A stretch of DNA of 64,000 nt, from contig NZ_JAHXYW010000013.1 of NCBI RefSeq assembly GCF_019969725.1, forward strand, positions 1-64,000, given 5' to 3'. A program made the position numbers and the translations under genes. The notes under the pieces are model-generated. The model had not been told where the DNA came from. It saw only the letters and a list, made by a program, of their open reading frames with translations, and made no database searches. This DNA comes from Neobacillus bataviensis. Its GTDB lineage: Bacteria > Bacillota > Bacilli > Bacillales_B > DSM-18226. Positions 1-7,199 of the stretch are shown piece by piece. Position 1 is the first letter of the stretch; the number at the start of each line of letters is the position of its first letter.

Positions 1-2
1 CA

Positions 3-98
3 GAATTTATTAGACAAAATGGTTGGGAAGAATTCGAAGATAAACTTGAAGAACTAGACCCAGATTTGATTGACATTAAAAGGGAAAGTATTATCTAA
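3..98 (+). CDS. 3' end of an unidentified CDS (partial)
   Basis: An open frame runs in from the left edge and ends with TAA at 96-98. It gives 31 acidic residues, starting EFIRQNGWEEF and ending IDIKRESII. It is too short to assign a family. The base composition matches the AT-rich background, unlike the GC-rich cassette that follows. The start lies outside the window. It could be a real gene end or a chance frame. Confidence 0.4.
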   Translation, partial: EFIRQNGWEEFEDKLEELDPDLIDIKRESII

Positions 99-110
99 TG
101 TCATTTAGTC

Positions 111-140
111 TTCTTCAACTAACGGGTAGCGATTGTTTAA
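111..140. repeat. dispersed repeat, copy 1
   Basis: The core reads TTCTTCAACTAACGGGTAGC followed by GATTGTTTAA. Similar cores are at 3355, 3912, 3965, 6326 and 6369. The shared skeleton is TTCTT-n-ACTAA-n-GGG-n-GC and then GTTTAA. Confidence 0.5.
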
Positions 141-205
141 CAAAGGATTAATCCTTTATTTAATAAAAGCTATGTTAAAGTTTAATGTTGATTTAAGAAT
201 GAATT

Positions 206-234
206 AAGGGATAGTCTATGCTATCCCTTTTTTA
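206..234. terminator. hairpin terminator
   Basis: A perfect 9-bp stem (AAGGGATAG / CTATCCCTT, loop TCTATG) is followed by a T run on the plus strand. It lies between the left-edge gene and the end of the minus-strand TetR gene. It could stop plus-strand transcription. Confidence 0.65.
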
Positions 235-256
235 GTCCCACCAAATAGAAAGAACC

Positions 257-820
257 TTATATCCTTCTTCTCGCTTCATTCGTCAAGATCGCGCTCGCGA
301 TAATACTGAAGAGATACTCAGCTCGTGACGCGGACGAGGGTTGGTTACTGAGCCACGCAAGCGCAGCAGCTAGCGAGAACAGGTCATCACCATCCATGTC
401 GGTACGTGCCAGACCCTCAGCCTGAGCGCGAGCGAGAAGTCGCGTGCCTGCCGTGCGCATCGTGACGCATGAAGCGTGGAGTGCGGACTCCGGATCCTCC
501 TTGGCTGCCATCATCGTGTCCACAACACCTTGATAGTTGCCCGTGAATGCAACGACGTCGCGTAGCCACGACACGAGTGCATCATCGGGTGAACTCGCAG
601 TTTCGAGCTCACGTGCCTTTGTCGTAAACTCGTCGAAGCTTGCGCGGAGCAAAGCTTCGAGCAGCGCCTCTCTCGTCGGGAAATGACGATACAGTGTGCC
701 GAGCCCGACACCAGCTCGGCGAGCGATATCGCGCAGCGATGCATCGACGCCGTGCTTGGTTATAACGACGCTCGCGACTGCGAGTATGTGCTCATAGTTT
801 TTCTTCGCATCGGCTCGCAT
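257..820 (-). CDS. TetR/AcrR-family transcriptional repressor
   Basis: This is a 187-residue DNA-binding repressor. The N-terminal helix-turn-helix (about residues 12-55) carries the TetR signature DIARRAGVGLGTLYRHFPTR, followed by an all-helical ligand-binding domain. The ATG at 820 is chosen because AAGGAGG lies just upstream; a longer frame exists but its extra 52 residues are not repressor-like. The gene is divergent from the oxidoreductase at 939, and the shared gap holds three copies of a 13-bp palindromic repeat, so it most likely represses that enzyme and itself. The DNA is clearly GC-richer than the window average, with GC-ending codons, which suggests horizontal transfer. The inducer is unknown, probably a reactive small molecule. 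Confidence 0.9.
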   Translation of the reverse strand: MRADAKKNYEHILAVASVVITKHGVDASLRDIARRAGVGLGTLYRHFPTREALLEALLRASFDEFTTKARELETASSPDDALVSWLRDVVAFTGNYQGVVDTMMAAKEDPESALHASCVTMRTAGTRLLARAQAEGLARTDMDGDDLFSLAAALAWLSNQPSSASRAEYLFSIIASAILTNEARRRI

Positions 821-831
821 CTGATTCCTCC

Positions 832-860
832 TTGACAATCGGAGCGGTGCTCCGTATAAT
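832..860 (+). promoter_or_regulatory. sigma-A promoter of the oxidoreductase gene
   Basis: TTGACA (832-837) and TATAAT (855-860) are both perfect hexamers with a 17-bp spacer. The first operator repeat (841-853) lies inside the spacer, the usual place for a repressor to block RNA polymerase. Confidence 0.8.
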
Positions 861-901
861 AATAAGCGGAACAGTGTTCCTTTTAAGTGGAGCACTGCTC
901 T
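841..901. promoter_or_regulatory. three-copy TetR operator
   Basis: Three near-identical 13-bp palindromes are present: GGAGCGGTGCTCC (841-853), GGAACAGTGTTCC (868-880) and GGAGCACTGCTCT (889-901). The spacing is 27 and 21 bp. They overlap and follow the promoter of the gene at 939. Their position between divergent repressor and target genes supports a role as the repressor's binding sites. Confidence 0.75.
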
Positions 902-938
902 AAATAAGAATAACACATTTGTGTGAAAGGAGAAAGCG

Positions 939-1949
939 ATGTCTACAAACACAATGAAGGCGATTCGGCTGCACAAATTCGGCGGCCCTGAGGTACTGCG
1001 TTACGAGGAGGCCCCGCTTCCCGAACTGAAACCGGGTGAGGTGCTTGTCCGCGTTCACGCGGTTGGCATCAACCCCCCCGACTGGTACCTGCGCGAGGGG
1101 TATAAGGATCTTCCTCCTGAATGGCAACCGGCGGTGTCCTTTCCCTTCATTCTGGGGTCGGACATATCGGGTGTCGTCGAGGCGGTAGCCACGGATGTGC
1201 AAGGCTTCTCCATCGGCGATGAAGTTTTCGGCATGGTTCGCTTTCCTAGCATGGGGGAGAGCGCTGCTTATGCCGAGTACGTCGCCGCGCCAGCGTCGGA
1301 TCTTGCACTCAAACCGGCTGGCATCGATCACGTGCACGCCGCAGGTGCACCGATGGCAGGTCTCACCGGATGGCAGTTCCTGATCGAGTTGGGGCACAAT
1401 GAAGCGAATCCGTTTCAACCGGAGTCGCATCGCCCGCTGCCGCTCAACGGCAAGACGGTACTCGTCAATGGTGCCGCGGGCGGCGTGGGGCACTTAGCGG
1501 TGCAACTGGCTAAATGGAAGGGTGCGCATGTCATCGCGGTGGCATCGGGCAAGCATGAGTCGTTCCTGCGAGAGCTCGGTGCCGACGAATTCATCGACTA
1601 CACCAAGAGCCCTCCCGAAGACATCGCCCATGACGTTGATCTCGTCCTCGATACCCTTGGCGGTCCAACAACCGGTCGTTTCTTGCGTACGCTCAAGCGT
1701 GGCGGCGCTTTGTTCCCAGTGTTCATAGGCTTCTCCGACGCCGAGGAGGCCGCAAAGCTGGGCGTCACGGTATCGATGACCCAAGTACGCTCAAACGGCC
1801 CGCAGCTAGCGGAATTAGGGCGCTTGCTCGATGCCGGGACGGTTCGCGTCGCCATCGACAGCACGTTTCCACTTGCCGATGCTCGCAGGGCGCACGAACG
1901 AGCCGCCCGTGGGCACATCCAAGGCAAGATCGTGCTTATGGTTATGTAA
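939..1949 (+). CDS. zinc-independent MDR-family NADP-dependent oxidoreductase
   Basis: This 336-residue protein belongs to the medium-chain dehydrogenase/reductase superfamily, of the quinone-oxidoreductase type. The N-terminal GroES-like fold includes GVNPPDWYLREG-type sequence and the motif GSDISGVVEAV. The Rossmann motif GAAGGVGHLAVQLAKW is near residue 180. No catalytic zinc cysteine/histidine set is evident. Such enzymes reduce quinones or enones using NADPH in the cytosol. It has a perfect promoter and three operator repeats, so it is probably induced through the divergent TetR protein. The ribosome site is AAAGGAGAAAGCG. The gene is strikingly GC-rich compared with everything to its right, so acquisition from a GC-rich donor is likely. 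The substrate cannot be told from sequence. Confidence 0.88.
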   Translation: MSTNTMKAIRLHKFGGPEVLRYEEAPLPELKPGEVLVRVHAVGINPPDWYLREGYKDLPPEWQPAVSFPFILGSDISGVVEAVATDVQGFSIGDEVFGMVRFPSMGESAAYAEYVAAPASDLALKPAGIDHVHAAGAPMAGLTGWQFLIELGHNEANPFQPESHRPLPLNGKTVLVNGAAGGVGHLAVQLAKWKGAHVIAVASGKHESFLRELGADEFIDYTKSPPEDIAHDVDLVLDTLGGPTTGRFLRTLKRGGALFPVFIGFSDAEEAAKLGVTVSMTQVRSNGPQLAELGRLLDAGTVRVAIDSTFPLADARRAHERAARGHIQGKIVLMVM

Positions 1950-1979
1950 GGACGACAGCTCGAATGATTATCGCACTCC

Positions 1980-2015
1980 TAGTGGAACGTCGCAAAACTT
2001 TGCGGTGTTCCACTA
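1980..2015. repeat. long inverted repeat
   Basis: TAGTGGAAC and GTTCCACTA form a perfect 9-bp outer stem around an inner CGCAAA/TTTGCG stem, with a GT/GT mismatch between them. No T run follows, so it may be a factor-aided terminator of the oxidoreductase gene or a binding site. It marks the right edge of the GC-rich block. Confidence 0.55.
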
Positions 2016-2080
2016 GCGAGGACCGCGAATGACTTTGAAAAAATTTGCTAATTAAATTCAGAAAAAAAGGATGAACAACA

Positions 2081-2380
2081 ATGATTATACTCATGGGTTA
2101 CGTTCACGTAAATCCGTCTGATGTGAATGAGTTTACTACAGACGTTCAGGCCGTCGTTTCCAGCACGAGAGCTGAAAATGGATGCCTCTTTTATGCCTTT
2201 ACTTTGGAAGATGCGCGCGCCGGACGCGTGCTGACTGTCCAGCGGTGGCAAGATCAAGAATCGCTGACGGCCCATGTTGAAAGACATGAGTCGGTGCCGT
2301 TTTTAAAAAAGTGGGGAAACAGGATGAGAATGGACATTCTAAAATACGATGCCTCGAACGAACGCTCGTTCATGGAGTAA
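2081..2380 (+). CDS. ABM-domain (putative quinol) monooxygenase
   Basis: This 99-residue single-domain protein of the antibiotic-biosynthesis monooxygenase fold is the size of YgiN-type quinol monooxygenases. Typical features are the early GYVHVNPSDVNEF strand-helix, the middle EN-GCLFYAF segment and VQRWQDQESLTAHVERH leading to the last helix. These cofactor-free enzymes form dimers and oxidise quinols or similar phenolics. The gene follows the quinone-reductase-like gene in the same direction, so the two may act in one detoxification response. The ribosome site is AAAAAGGATGAACAACA. Its base composition lies between the GC-rich cassette and the host. Confidence 0.7.
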   Translation: MIILMGYVHVNPSDVNEFTTDVQAVVSSTRAENGCLFYAFTLEDARAGRVLTVQRWQDQESLTAHVERHESVPFLKKWGNRMRMDILKYDASNERSFME

Positions 2381-2759
2381 AAGAGTAAGCGTCAAATCAA
2401 CAACTCCAGTCTAAGACTTTATTTTCTTCGAACAGGTGGATGATCAACAAATATTCCTTAGCGTACGTTTTCCGCGTTTTGTTGGCGGTACCCCAATTAT
2501 GAAAAAGGACTTGCTCAATTTAGAGTAACAAAAGTTTGTGAAATAATTAGAATCGACTCATTCAGCAACTGGGTGCGATGCTTTTAAAAGGCATTGCATT
2601 TTTTTATTAGCGTAGAGATTGTGAAAAAGTACACTTAAAGTAACGGGGGCTTTACTTGAATAAGAACAACAAAAGAGTGCAAAACGAGATGTGTTAAATT
2701 CATGAGTGGCAAAAATGGTCGCTTGTATGTCTTCTTGCAAATACTGGTGAAAAATGTTA
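2381..2759. other. gene-free interval with a hairpin
   Basis: No convincing coding frame was seen. There is one terminator-like hairpin (listed separately at 2574). Short stretches resemble the dispersed repeat, for example GCAACTGGGTGCGATGC near 2565 and AAAGTAACGGGGGC near 2640. Confidence 0.4.
2574..2606 (+). terminator. intrinsic terminator-like hairpin
   Basis: TGCGATGC pairs with GCATTGCA (one G-T pair) across the loop TTTTAAAAG, and a run of seven T follows. It probably ends plus-strand transcription from the monooxygenase gene. Confidence 0.55.
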
Positions 2760-2884
2760 ATATATATAAGAATTATTTTTGTTCGGTGTAAAGGATAGTA
2801 TCAGTAAAACTTTTCGTCTTGATGATCACTGAGAGCAAGGATAGTAACACAATGTGTGTTTTTAAACACTAGGAGGCAACAAAA
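2760..2884 (+). promoter_or_regulatory. long 5' leader of the cold-shock gene
   Basis: About 120 non-coding bases precede the gene and contain the sub-repeat AAGGATAGTA twice (near 2791 and 2839), then an AGGAGG site. Bacillus csp genes are known for long structured leaders that control mRNA stability and translation on cold shock. The leader assignment rests on position and the repeated motif. Confidence 0.5.
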
Positions 2885-3085
2885 ATGGAAAATGGTAAAG
2901 TAAAATGGTTTAACAGCGAAAAAGGCTTCGGATTCATCGAACGTGAAGGTGGAGAAGACGTATTCGTTCATTTCTCAGCTATTCAAGGCGAAGGTTTCAA
3001 ATCTTTAGAAGAAGGTCAAGCTGTGACTTTCGATGTTGAGCAAGGTCAACGTGGAGCTCAAGCAGCTAACGTGCGTAAAGCTTAA
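2885..3085 (+). CDS. CspA-family cold-shock protein
   Basis: This 66-residue OB-fold RNA/DNA chaperone is the normal full length. RNP1 is KGFGFIE (residues 13-19) and RNP2 is VFVHF (about 27-31). It starts [10 protein letters not shown] and ends with the usual QAANV segment. It most resembles the Bacillus CspB/C/D group, but the exact paralogue cannot be fixed. It melts mRNA structure in the cytosol on cold shock or in stationary phase. It is a single-gene unit with its own leader and terminator, and the ribosome site is AGGAGGCAACAAAA. Confidence 0.95.
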   Translation: MENGKVKWFNSEKGFGFIEREGGEDVFVHFSAIQGEGFKSLEEGQAVTFDVEQGQRGAQAANVRKA

Positions 3086-3101
3086 TAATAAACCTAAACT
3101 T

Positions 3102-3133
3102 AAGCAGGCTCTTTATAGAGTCTGTTTTTTATT
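3102..3133 (+). terminator. terminator of the cold-shock gene
   Basis: AGCAGGCTC pairs with GAGTCTGTT (with G-T pairs) across the loop TTTATA, followed by a T run, 17 bases after the stop codon. Confidence 0.7.
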
Positions 3134-3150
3134 TATCTTAAAAGCAAGAA

Positions 3151-3174
3151 ACCCCACTCACGAATGAGTGGGGT
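3151..3174. repeat. perfect 10-bp hairpin
   Basis: ACCCCACTCA and TGAGTGGGGT flank the loop CGAA. No T run follows on either strand directly. The rest of the 3086-3438 gap shows only AT-rich sequence and one dispersed repeat. Confidence 0.6.
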
Positions 3175-3354
3175 ACATGTAAACAGTAAATCAAATGGTA
3201 AACAAAGTGTATCACATAATCACGAATTATCCTAATTAACTTTGAATAAACATTTAAAAGCTTTTGTAGAGAGTGGCTAAAATTGGCACTCTTTTTTGGT
3301 GTAACAACTAACGTTGCATGAGTTTAAGATCAGAGCTGTCATCGTGGCAGCCTT

Positions 3355-3386
3355 TTCTTATTCGTACTAACGGAGCAGTTTAGCTT
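3355..3386. repeat. dispersed repeat, copy 2
   Basis: The core is TTCTTATTCGTACTAACGGA followed by GCAGTTTAGCTT. It is preceded by an imperfect hairpin (GCTGTC...GGCAGC) and CTTTT, the same hairpin-plus-core layout as other copies. Confidence 0.5.
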
Positions 3387-3438
3387 AATAACGTGATATG
3401 ATAAATTACAAGTTATTCAGGTTTAATAAGGAGGTCTT

Positions 3439-3918
3439 ATGATAAATAAGAATATCGTTTGTCGAACTACAGGTGTATATTCTGAGGGCTTAACAAGGGG
3501 AAAATCATACCAAGTAATTGATATAAATACTGACGAAGATATGGTTCGAATAAAATGCGACAATGGACCATTAAAATGGTTTCCATTATCTCACTTTAAT
3601 GTAAATGGTCAGGACATTATAGATTTAATAAGTTGGAAGTTTGATGATGAAGTATTAAATGACCCTAACGAAACAAATTGGATAGAAATAAGTATGAAAA
3701 TGAGTGACGGAAGTGAAAGATGGTGTATTCTCTACACTCCAGAACGATTAAAAAACTTATTACAGCAACCAAATATATATCCTACAGGACTCCATATAAA
3801 GCATATGATTGTCTTTAAAAGTTATAATGTTGAGGATATAGAGAGTGTTTTGGATTTTTTAAATAAGGAAGACGAGTTGATTGGTGCAACATTACCACTT
3901 AATAGCAGTTCTTCTTGA
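3439..3918 (+). CDS. hypothetical protein, possible SH3-like N-terminus
   Basis: This 159-residue protein has no signal peptide or membrane segment. I do not recognise the family. The first 55 residues contain GKSYQVIDINTDEDMVRIKC followed by KWFPLSHF, a pattern of short strands like small SH3/KOW-type barrels. The middle has WIEISMKMSDGSERWCILYT, and the tail is serine-rich (LNSSSS). The start is supported by AATAAGGAGGTCTT upstream of ATG. The gene is AT-rich, flanked by dispersed repeats and lies just before an AbiH gene. An immunity or accessory role is possible but only a guess. Confidence 0.6.
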   Translation: MINKNIVCRTTGVYSEGLTRGKSYQVIDINTDEDMVRIKCDNGPLKWFPLSHFNVNGQDIIDLISWKFDDEVLNDPNETNWIEISMKMSDGSERWCILYTPERLKNLLQQPNIYPTGLHIKHMIVFKSYNVEDIESVLDFLNKEDELIGATLPLNSSSS

Positions 3919-3940
3919 ACTAATGGGGGCAATAGTTAAA
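3912..3940. repeat. dispersed repeat, copy 3
   Basis: The core is TTCTTGAACTAATGGGGGCA followed by ATAGTTAAA. It overlaps the stop codon of the preceding gene and is followed by a GATCGC...GGCGGTC hairpin with a T run. Confidence 0.55.
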
Positions 3941-3964
3941 GATGAGATCGCTGCGGCGGTCTTT

Positions 3965-3997
3965 TTCTTGTTCAGCTAACGAAGCAGGATAGTTAAA
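3965..3997. repeat. dispersed repeat, copy 4
   Basis: The core is TTCTTGTTCAGCTAACGAAG followed by CAGGATAGTTAAA. It follows copy 3 directly after the hairpin, so the unit is tandemly arranged here. Confidence 0.5.
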
Positions 3998-4147
3998 GAA
4001 GGATTTATTTGGTGAAGGGTAGAATAAACACTAAATCAATTTGAAAACATTAAAAACAAATCATAAAATTTAAATCTGGGGGATTATGTGTAGTTAAACT
4101 GTGATAGCTATTGTTTTGAGGACTAACATGTGAAAAGTGGGTAGATT

Positions 4148-5035
4148 ATGAAAAGACTTTTTATTATTGGAAACGGTTTTGATCTTCATCATGGAATGAA
4201 AACACGTTACTGGGATTTTAGGAATTACCTCTTGGAAACTGGGAAAGAAATAGTAAGAACCATGGAGATGTTCAATATGTTCCAAGAGGATTTATGGTCA
4301 GACTTTGAAGCGAATCTGGCAAATATCGATGTTCAACTAATGTTTGATTATTACTCTGATAGTCTAGTCTCGTATGCAGATGACAATTGGAGTGACAGGT
4401 ATCATCATGAATTTCAGTACTTTATCGATCAAGATACTTGGCATATGAGCTATGGCTTAATATCGCAATTTGTAAAATGGATATGCAGTATTGATTTGCC
4501 AACAAAAATGTGTGATGGAATTGCTAAATATTGTGCCGAGGTGAAGGATTCTCATTATTTGAATTTTAACTATACACCAACTTTACAAAGCTTGTATGGA
4601 ATTGATGATGAGAAGGTTTTTCATATACATAATAGAGTTGTAGATGAACGTTCTGAAATCATTCTTGGTCATGCCGTAGGAAAGCCACAGAGTAATTTGG
4701 CTTTGGTTTATGGTGATGTTAGGACTGATGAAGCGTATGATTCGATTAGGCAGTATTATGCAACTACACACAAGTCAACAGCTTCTGTGATTGCAAAGAA
4801 TGAGTCTTTTTTTAACTCACCAGATAAATATAATGAGATTATTATTATGGGACATAGCTTGTCGGATGTTGATTTACCATATATTCAACAGATAGCCACA
4901 AATCTGTGTCATGAAAATACACGCTGGTATGTAAGTTTCCATAGAGAAAGTGAGATAACAAGTCATAGAAGGAGTCTAGAAAGATGCTCAATTTCTGATA
5001 ACAAAGTTTCTTTCTTTAGCATCTGTGATTTGTAA
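4148..5035 (+). CDS. abiH: AbiH-family abortive infection protein
   Basis: This 295-residue cytosolic protein matches the AbiH phage-resistance family. The hallmark N-terminus is LFIIGNGFDLHHGMKTRYWDF, a short strand and glycine loop that looks nucleotide-binding. The C-terminus has the conserved IIIMGHSLSDVDLPY segment. AbiH was described as a single-gene abortive infection system; its biochemical action is not established. The length is typical and no disruption is seen. It sits among unknown AT-rich genes, dispersed repeats and a resolvase, which fits an accessory defence spot. The ATG at 4148 has only a weak upstream site (GTGGGTAG), so expression may be low. Confidence 0.85.
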   Translation: MKRLFIIGNGFDLHHGMKTRYWDFRNYLLETGKEIVRTMEMFNMFQEDLWSDFEANLANIDVQLMFDYYSDSLVSYADDNWSDRYHHEFQYFIDQDTWHMSYGLISQFVKWICSIDLPTKMCDGIAKYCAEVKDSHYLNFNYTPTLQSLYGIDDEKVFHIHNRVVDERSEIILGHAVGKPQSNLALVYGDVRTDEAYDSIRQYYATTHKSTASVIAKNESFFNSPDKYNEIIIMGHSLSDVDLPYIQQIATNLCHENTRWYVSFHRESEITSHRRSLERCSISDNKVSFFSICDL

Positions 5036-5164
5036 ATACATAAAATGAATTTCTAGAATGCACATGCGTGTTTTGCAGCGTTAGTAAGAAGAGTAAGCTA
5101 TAAAAATAGAATTTGAAAGTTATTTTGAAATGGTAAAAAAAGGCTATAAGGAGAAATATAAAAC

Positions 5165-5803
5165 ATGGAGAATAAGTTAGACAGAGTAAGTATTAAGTTA
5201 ATTGAAGAATTAGTTGAAATTAGTGTGAATTATTATAGAACTATACTTATTGAAAATAAAGAGAATAAAGAAGAACTATTAAAGATATTTAAAATAAATC
5301 CTCTTTTTTCGTTAATGCATGCTTTGAAATTAAATTATTCCAAGAGTGAGGATTTTGTAAAGTCAAGGATTTTCGCTGCCATTAGAGGTGAAATCTCTGT
5401 CGAAAAATGCACCGAAGAAATAATAAGTGAATATGAAGAATACTATTTTGATAGACTTGAAGAAGAATATAAGAGGCATGATGCATTTTATGCTGACAAT
5501 CAAGCTGATATTGAGTATGAGCAGCGAAGGGAAAAGTATAGAAGTACTCCAATTGATAGAAATAAAAAAATGACAGCTATGATTTTACATCTAGATATGA
5601 GCAAACACAACACGAGCACATACAAACAATTCAAAAACACATGGGTATTCAAATTATATTATCACGATGATCTCATGACTGAAATTGGAGATTTTGATAA
5701 TTTAGAATTTGAATCAGAAAAAGATGTATTGAATTTTATCAATGATTTGGTTAATTCTAATTATAATATTACAGAGGTTATTAATTTTAATGGTGAAGAC
5801 TGA
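5165..5803 (+). CDS. hypothetical protein (212 aa)
   Basis: I do not recognise this family. The protein is very charged, mostly helical in its first 130 residues (many Glu/Lys/Tyr runs such as EEYYFDRLEEEYKRH), then has a probable strand-rich end (NTWVFKLYYHDDLMTEIGDF). There is no signal peptide, membrane segment or metal motif. The start has AAGGAGAAATATAAAAC upstream. It is 129 bp after abiH in the same direction, and a hairpin terminator follows at 5941. It may be co-inherited with AbiH, but no functional link can be shown from sequence alone. Confidence 0.6.
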   Translation: MENKLDRVSIKLIEELVEISVNYYRTILIENKENKEELLKIFKINPLFSLMHALKLNYSKSEDFVKSRIFAAIRGEISVEKCTEEIISEYEEYYFDRLEEEYKRHDAFYADNQADIEYEQRREKYRSTPIDRNKKMTAMILHLDMSKHNTSTYKQFKNTWVFKLYYHDDLMTEIGDFDNLEFESEKDVLNFINDLVNSNYNITEVINFNGED

Positions 5804-5940
5804 AGTTGAATGTATTTCCTAATTGGTAAACGAATCCGATCCGTGGTGAAAAAGGGTAATCACAATTAGATTTTAGCGTGAATTCACAGAAAAGTGACCG
5901 TGGAAAGGAACAGCCTCGCCCTAGAGGATTAGTAAAAAAG

Positions 5941-5975
5941 ACTCCCTTCATTAGTGAAAGGGAGTTTTCTTTATG
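5941..5975 (+). terminator. hairpin terminator
   Basis: ACTCCCTTCA pairs with TGAAAGGGAGT (one bulged base) across TTAG, followed by TTTCTTT. It lies 137 bp after the unknown gene at 5165. Confidence 0.7.
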
Positions 5976-6047
5976 GCAAAATTTGTGAAGAAATGCACTT
6001 AAACTATTGGGTGCAAGAGTATTTATTGCGTTAGGAGGTTATTATTT

Positions 6048-6278
6048 ATGAAAAATTATTCTAGTGATGCAATTAGGAATATTGGCATACTTGGTCATGT
6101 AAAGTGCGGTAAAACTTCAATAACTTCAAAAGTAGATATGCTAAACAAAAGATGCCTTAATTGTGGAACTTTAGAAAATATGAGTATATATCCTGGGTTA
6201 TGCGAAGGATGTCAATTCCTCTTGATAGATCATACAAAAATTCCCTATTTACCTATCAAAAATCATACTAATATATAA
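6048..6278 (+). CDS. P-loop plus zinc-knuckle mini-protein
   Basis: This 76-residue protein begins with a segment (residues 9-24, RNIGILGHVKCGKTSI) that looks like the G1 region of EF-G/TypA-type translational GTPases, including a Walker A pattern GHVKCGKTS. It then switches to CLNCG and CEGC, a probable four-cysteine zinc site. The rest of a GTPase is missing. The ribosome site TTAGGAGGTTATTT is excellent, so translation is likely. It could be a genuine small regulator, or a truncated GTPase gene fused to other sequence. The family is not recognised. Confidence 0.55.
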   Translation: MKNYSSDAIRNIGILGHVKCGKTSITSKVDMLNKRCLNCGTLENMSIYPGLCEGCQFLLIDHTKIPYLPIKNHTNI

Positions 6279-6325
6279 GGAAAAGCTTTAGTGGAACAAG
6301 GGTTGCTTGGCGGCAGCTTCTTTTC

Positions 6326-6353
6326 TTCTTGAACAAATGGGGGCGATGCTTGA
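6326..6353. repeat. dispersed repeat, copy 5
   Basis: The core is TTCTTGAACAAATGGGGGCG followed by ATGCTTGAA (leading bases included). It is nearly identical to copy 3 over its first 20 bases. Confidence 0.5.
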
Positions 6354-6368
6354 ATACGGCAAAGCTTT

Positions 6369-6401
6369 TTCTTATTGAACTAAAGGGTACTATAGTTTAA
6401 G
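6369..6401. repeat. dispersed repeat, copy 6
   Basis: The core is TTCTTATTGAACTAAAGGGT followed by ACTATAGTTTAAG. It is followed by a GACTGTC...GACGGTC hairpin and a run of T (to 6433), as with copy 3. Confidence 0.55.
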
Positions 6402-6459
6402 AAAGTGACTGTCAATTAGACGGTCTTTTTTTATGATTAAAGTTCATAACTTAACAATA

Positions 6460-6509
6460 TTGACACCAAAAAATGGAAGTGATAAAATCAGTGTATACAA
6501 CGGTGTCAA
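6460..6509 (+). promoter_or_regulatory. resolvase promoter inside an inverted repeat
   Basis: TTGACA (6460-6465) and TAAAAT (6483-6488) with a 17-bp spacer make a good sigma-A promoter. TTGACACC (6460-6467) is repeated inverted as GGTGTCAA (6502-6509), and TGTATACA lies between. Resolvases commonly bind sites overlapping their own promoter, so this may be a res-like or autoregulatory site. Confidence 0.55.
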
Positions 6510-6550
6510 AATTTATGTTCAAAAGTCAAACCATGAGAGAAGGTGATTTT

Positions 6551-7108
6551 ATGAAATATGGGTATGCAAGGGTTTCAACTATTGGGCAAGAATTAGAAGT
6601 GCAAATCCAAGCATTAGAAAATGAACGGTGCGATCAAATCTTTTCTGAAAAGTTTACAGGAACTAAAAGGGAGCGTCCTCAGTTTCAAGAAGTGCTATCT
6701 CTTTTAAAAGAGGGTGATACGCTTGTGGTAACAAAGCTGGATCGCTTTGCCCGTTCAGCCGAGGATGCTATTAGAATCATTAAAAATCTGTTTAAGCAAG
6801 GTGTCAAAGTACATGTGTTGAATATGGGATTGATTGAGAATACACCAACAGGAAGACTAATTTTAACAATCATGAGTGGATTCGCAGAATTTGAAAGGGA
6901 TATGATTATACAGCGGACACAAGAAGGTAAAGCCATTGCAAAGCAGCGAGATGATTATAGAGAAGGCCGCCCGAAGAAATTTAAAAAGGCACAGATTGAA
7001 CACGCTATGAAATTGCTGCAAACCCATTCTTACAAACAGGTCGAAGAAATTACTGGTATTAGTAAGAGTACGTTAATAAGGGCTAAGCGAAAAGAGTCGG
7101 CAAAGTAA
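6551..7108 (+). CDS. serine recombinase (resolvase/invertase family)
   Basis: This 185-residue small serine recombinase is of the Tn3-resolvase/DNA-invertase type. The catalytic serine is in YARVST (Ser9). The arginine-containing [15 protein letters not shown] motif and the E-helix region [14 protein letters not shown] are present. A C-terminal helix-turn-helix (about residues 150-180, [19 protein letters not shown]) binds DNA. The ATG at 6551 is preferred over an upstream in-frame ATG because AGAAGGTGATTTT precedes it. Such enzymes recombine short sites to resolve or invert DNA in mobile elements. No transposase is visible nearby, so it may be a stand-alone remnant of a plasmid or transposon. 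Confidence 0.9.
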   Translation: MKYGYARVSTIGQELEVQIQALENERCDQIFSEKFTGTKRERPQFQEVLSLLKEGDTLVVTKLDRFARSAEDAIRIIKNLFKQGVKVHVLNMGLIENTPTGRLILTIMSGFAEFERDMIIQRTQEGKAIAKQRDDYREGRPKKFKKAQIEHAMKLLQTHSYKQVEEITGISKSTLIRAKRKESAK

Positions 7109-7132
7109 TTGTCGGATTGAAGGGAAATAGAA

Positions 7133-7159
7133 AGAGAGCGTTAAGATAGCTCTCTTTTT
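7133..7159 (+). terminator. terminator of the resolvase gene
   Basis: GAGAGC and GCTCTC pair across a short AT-rich loop, followed by TTTTT. Confidence 0.7.
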
Positions 7160-7199
7160 ACTCAGATAATTCTCTCTGGAATAGACGGGTGATTCAGTT

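Noticed and set aside
900..1493. Long minus-strand open frame opposite the oxidoreductase
   Set aside because: A shadow frame caused by high GC and biased codon use; the plus-strand gene has clear motifs and a promoter.
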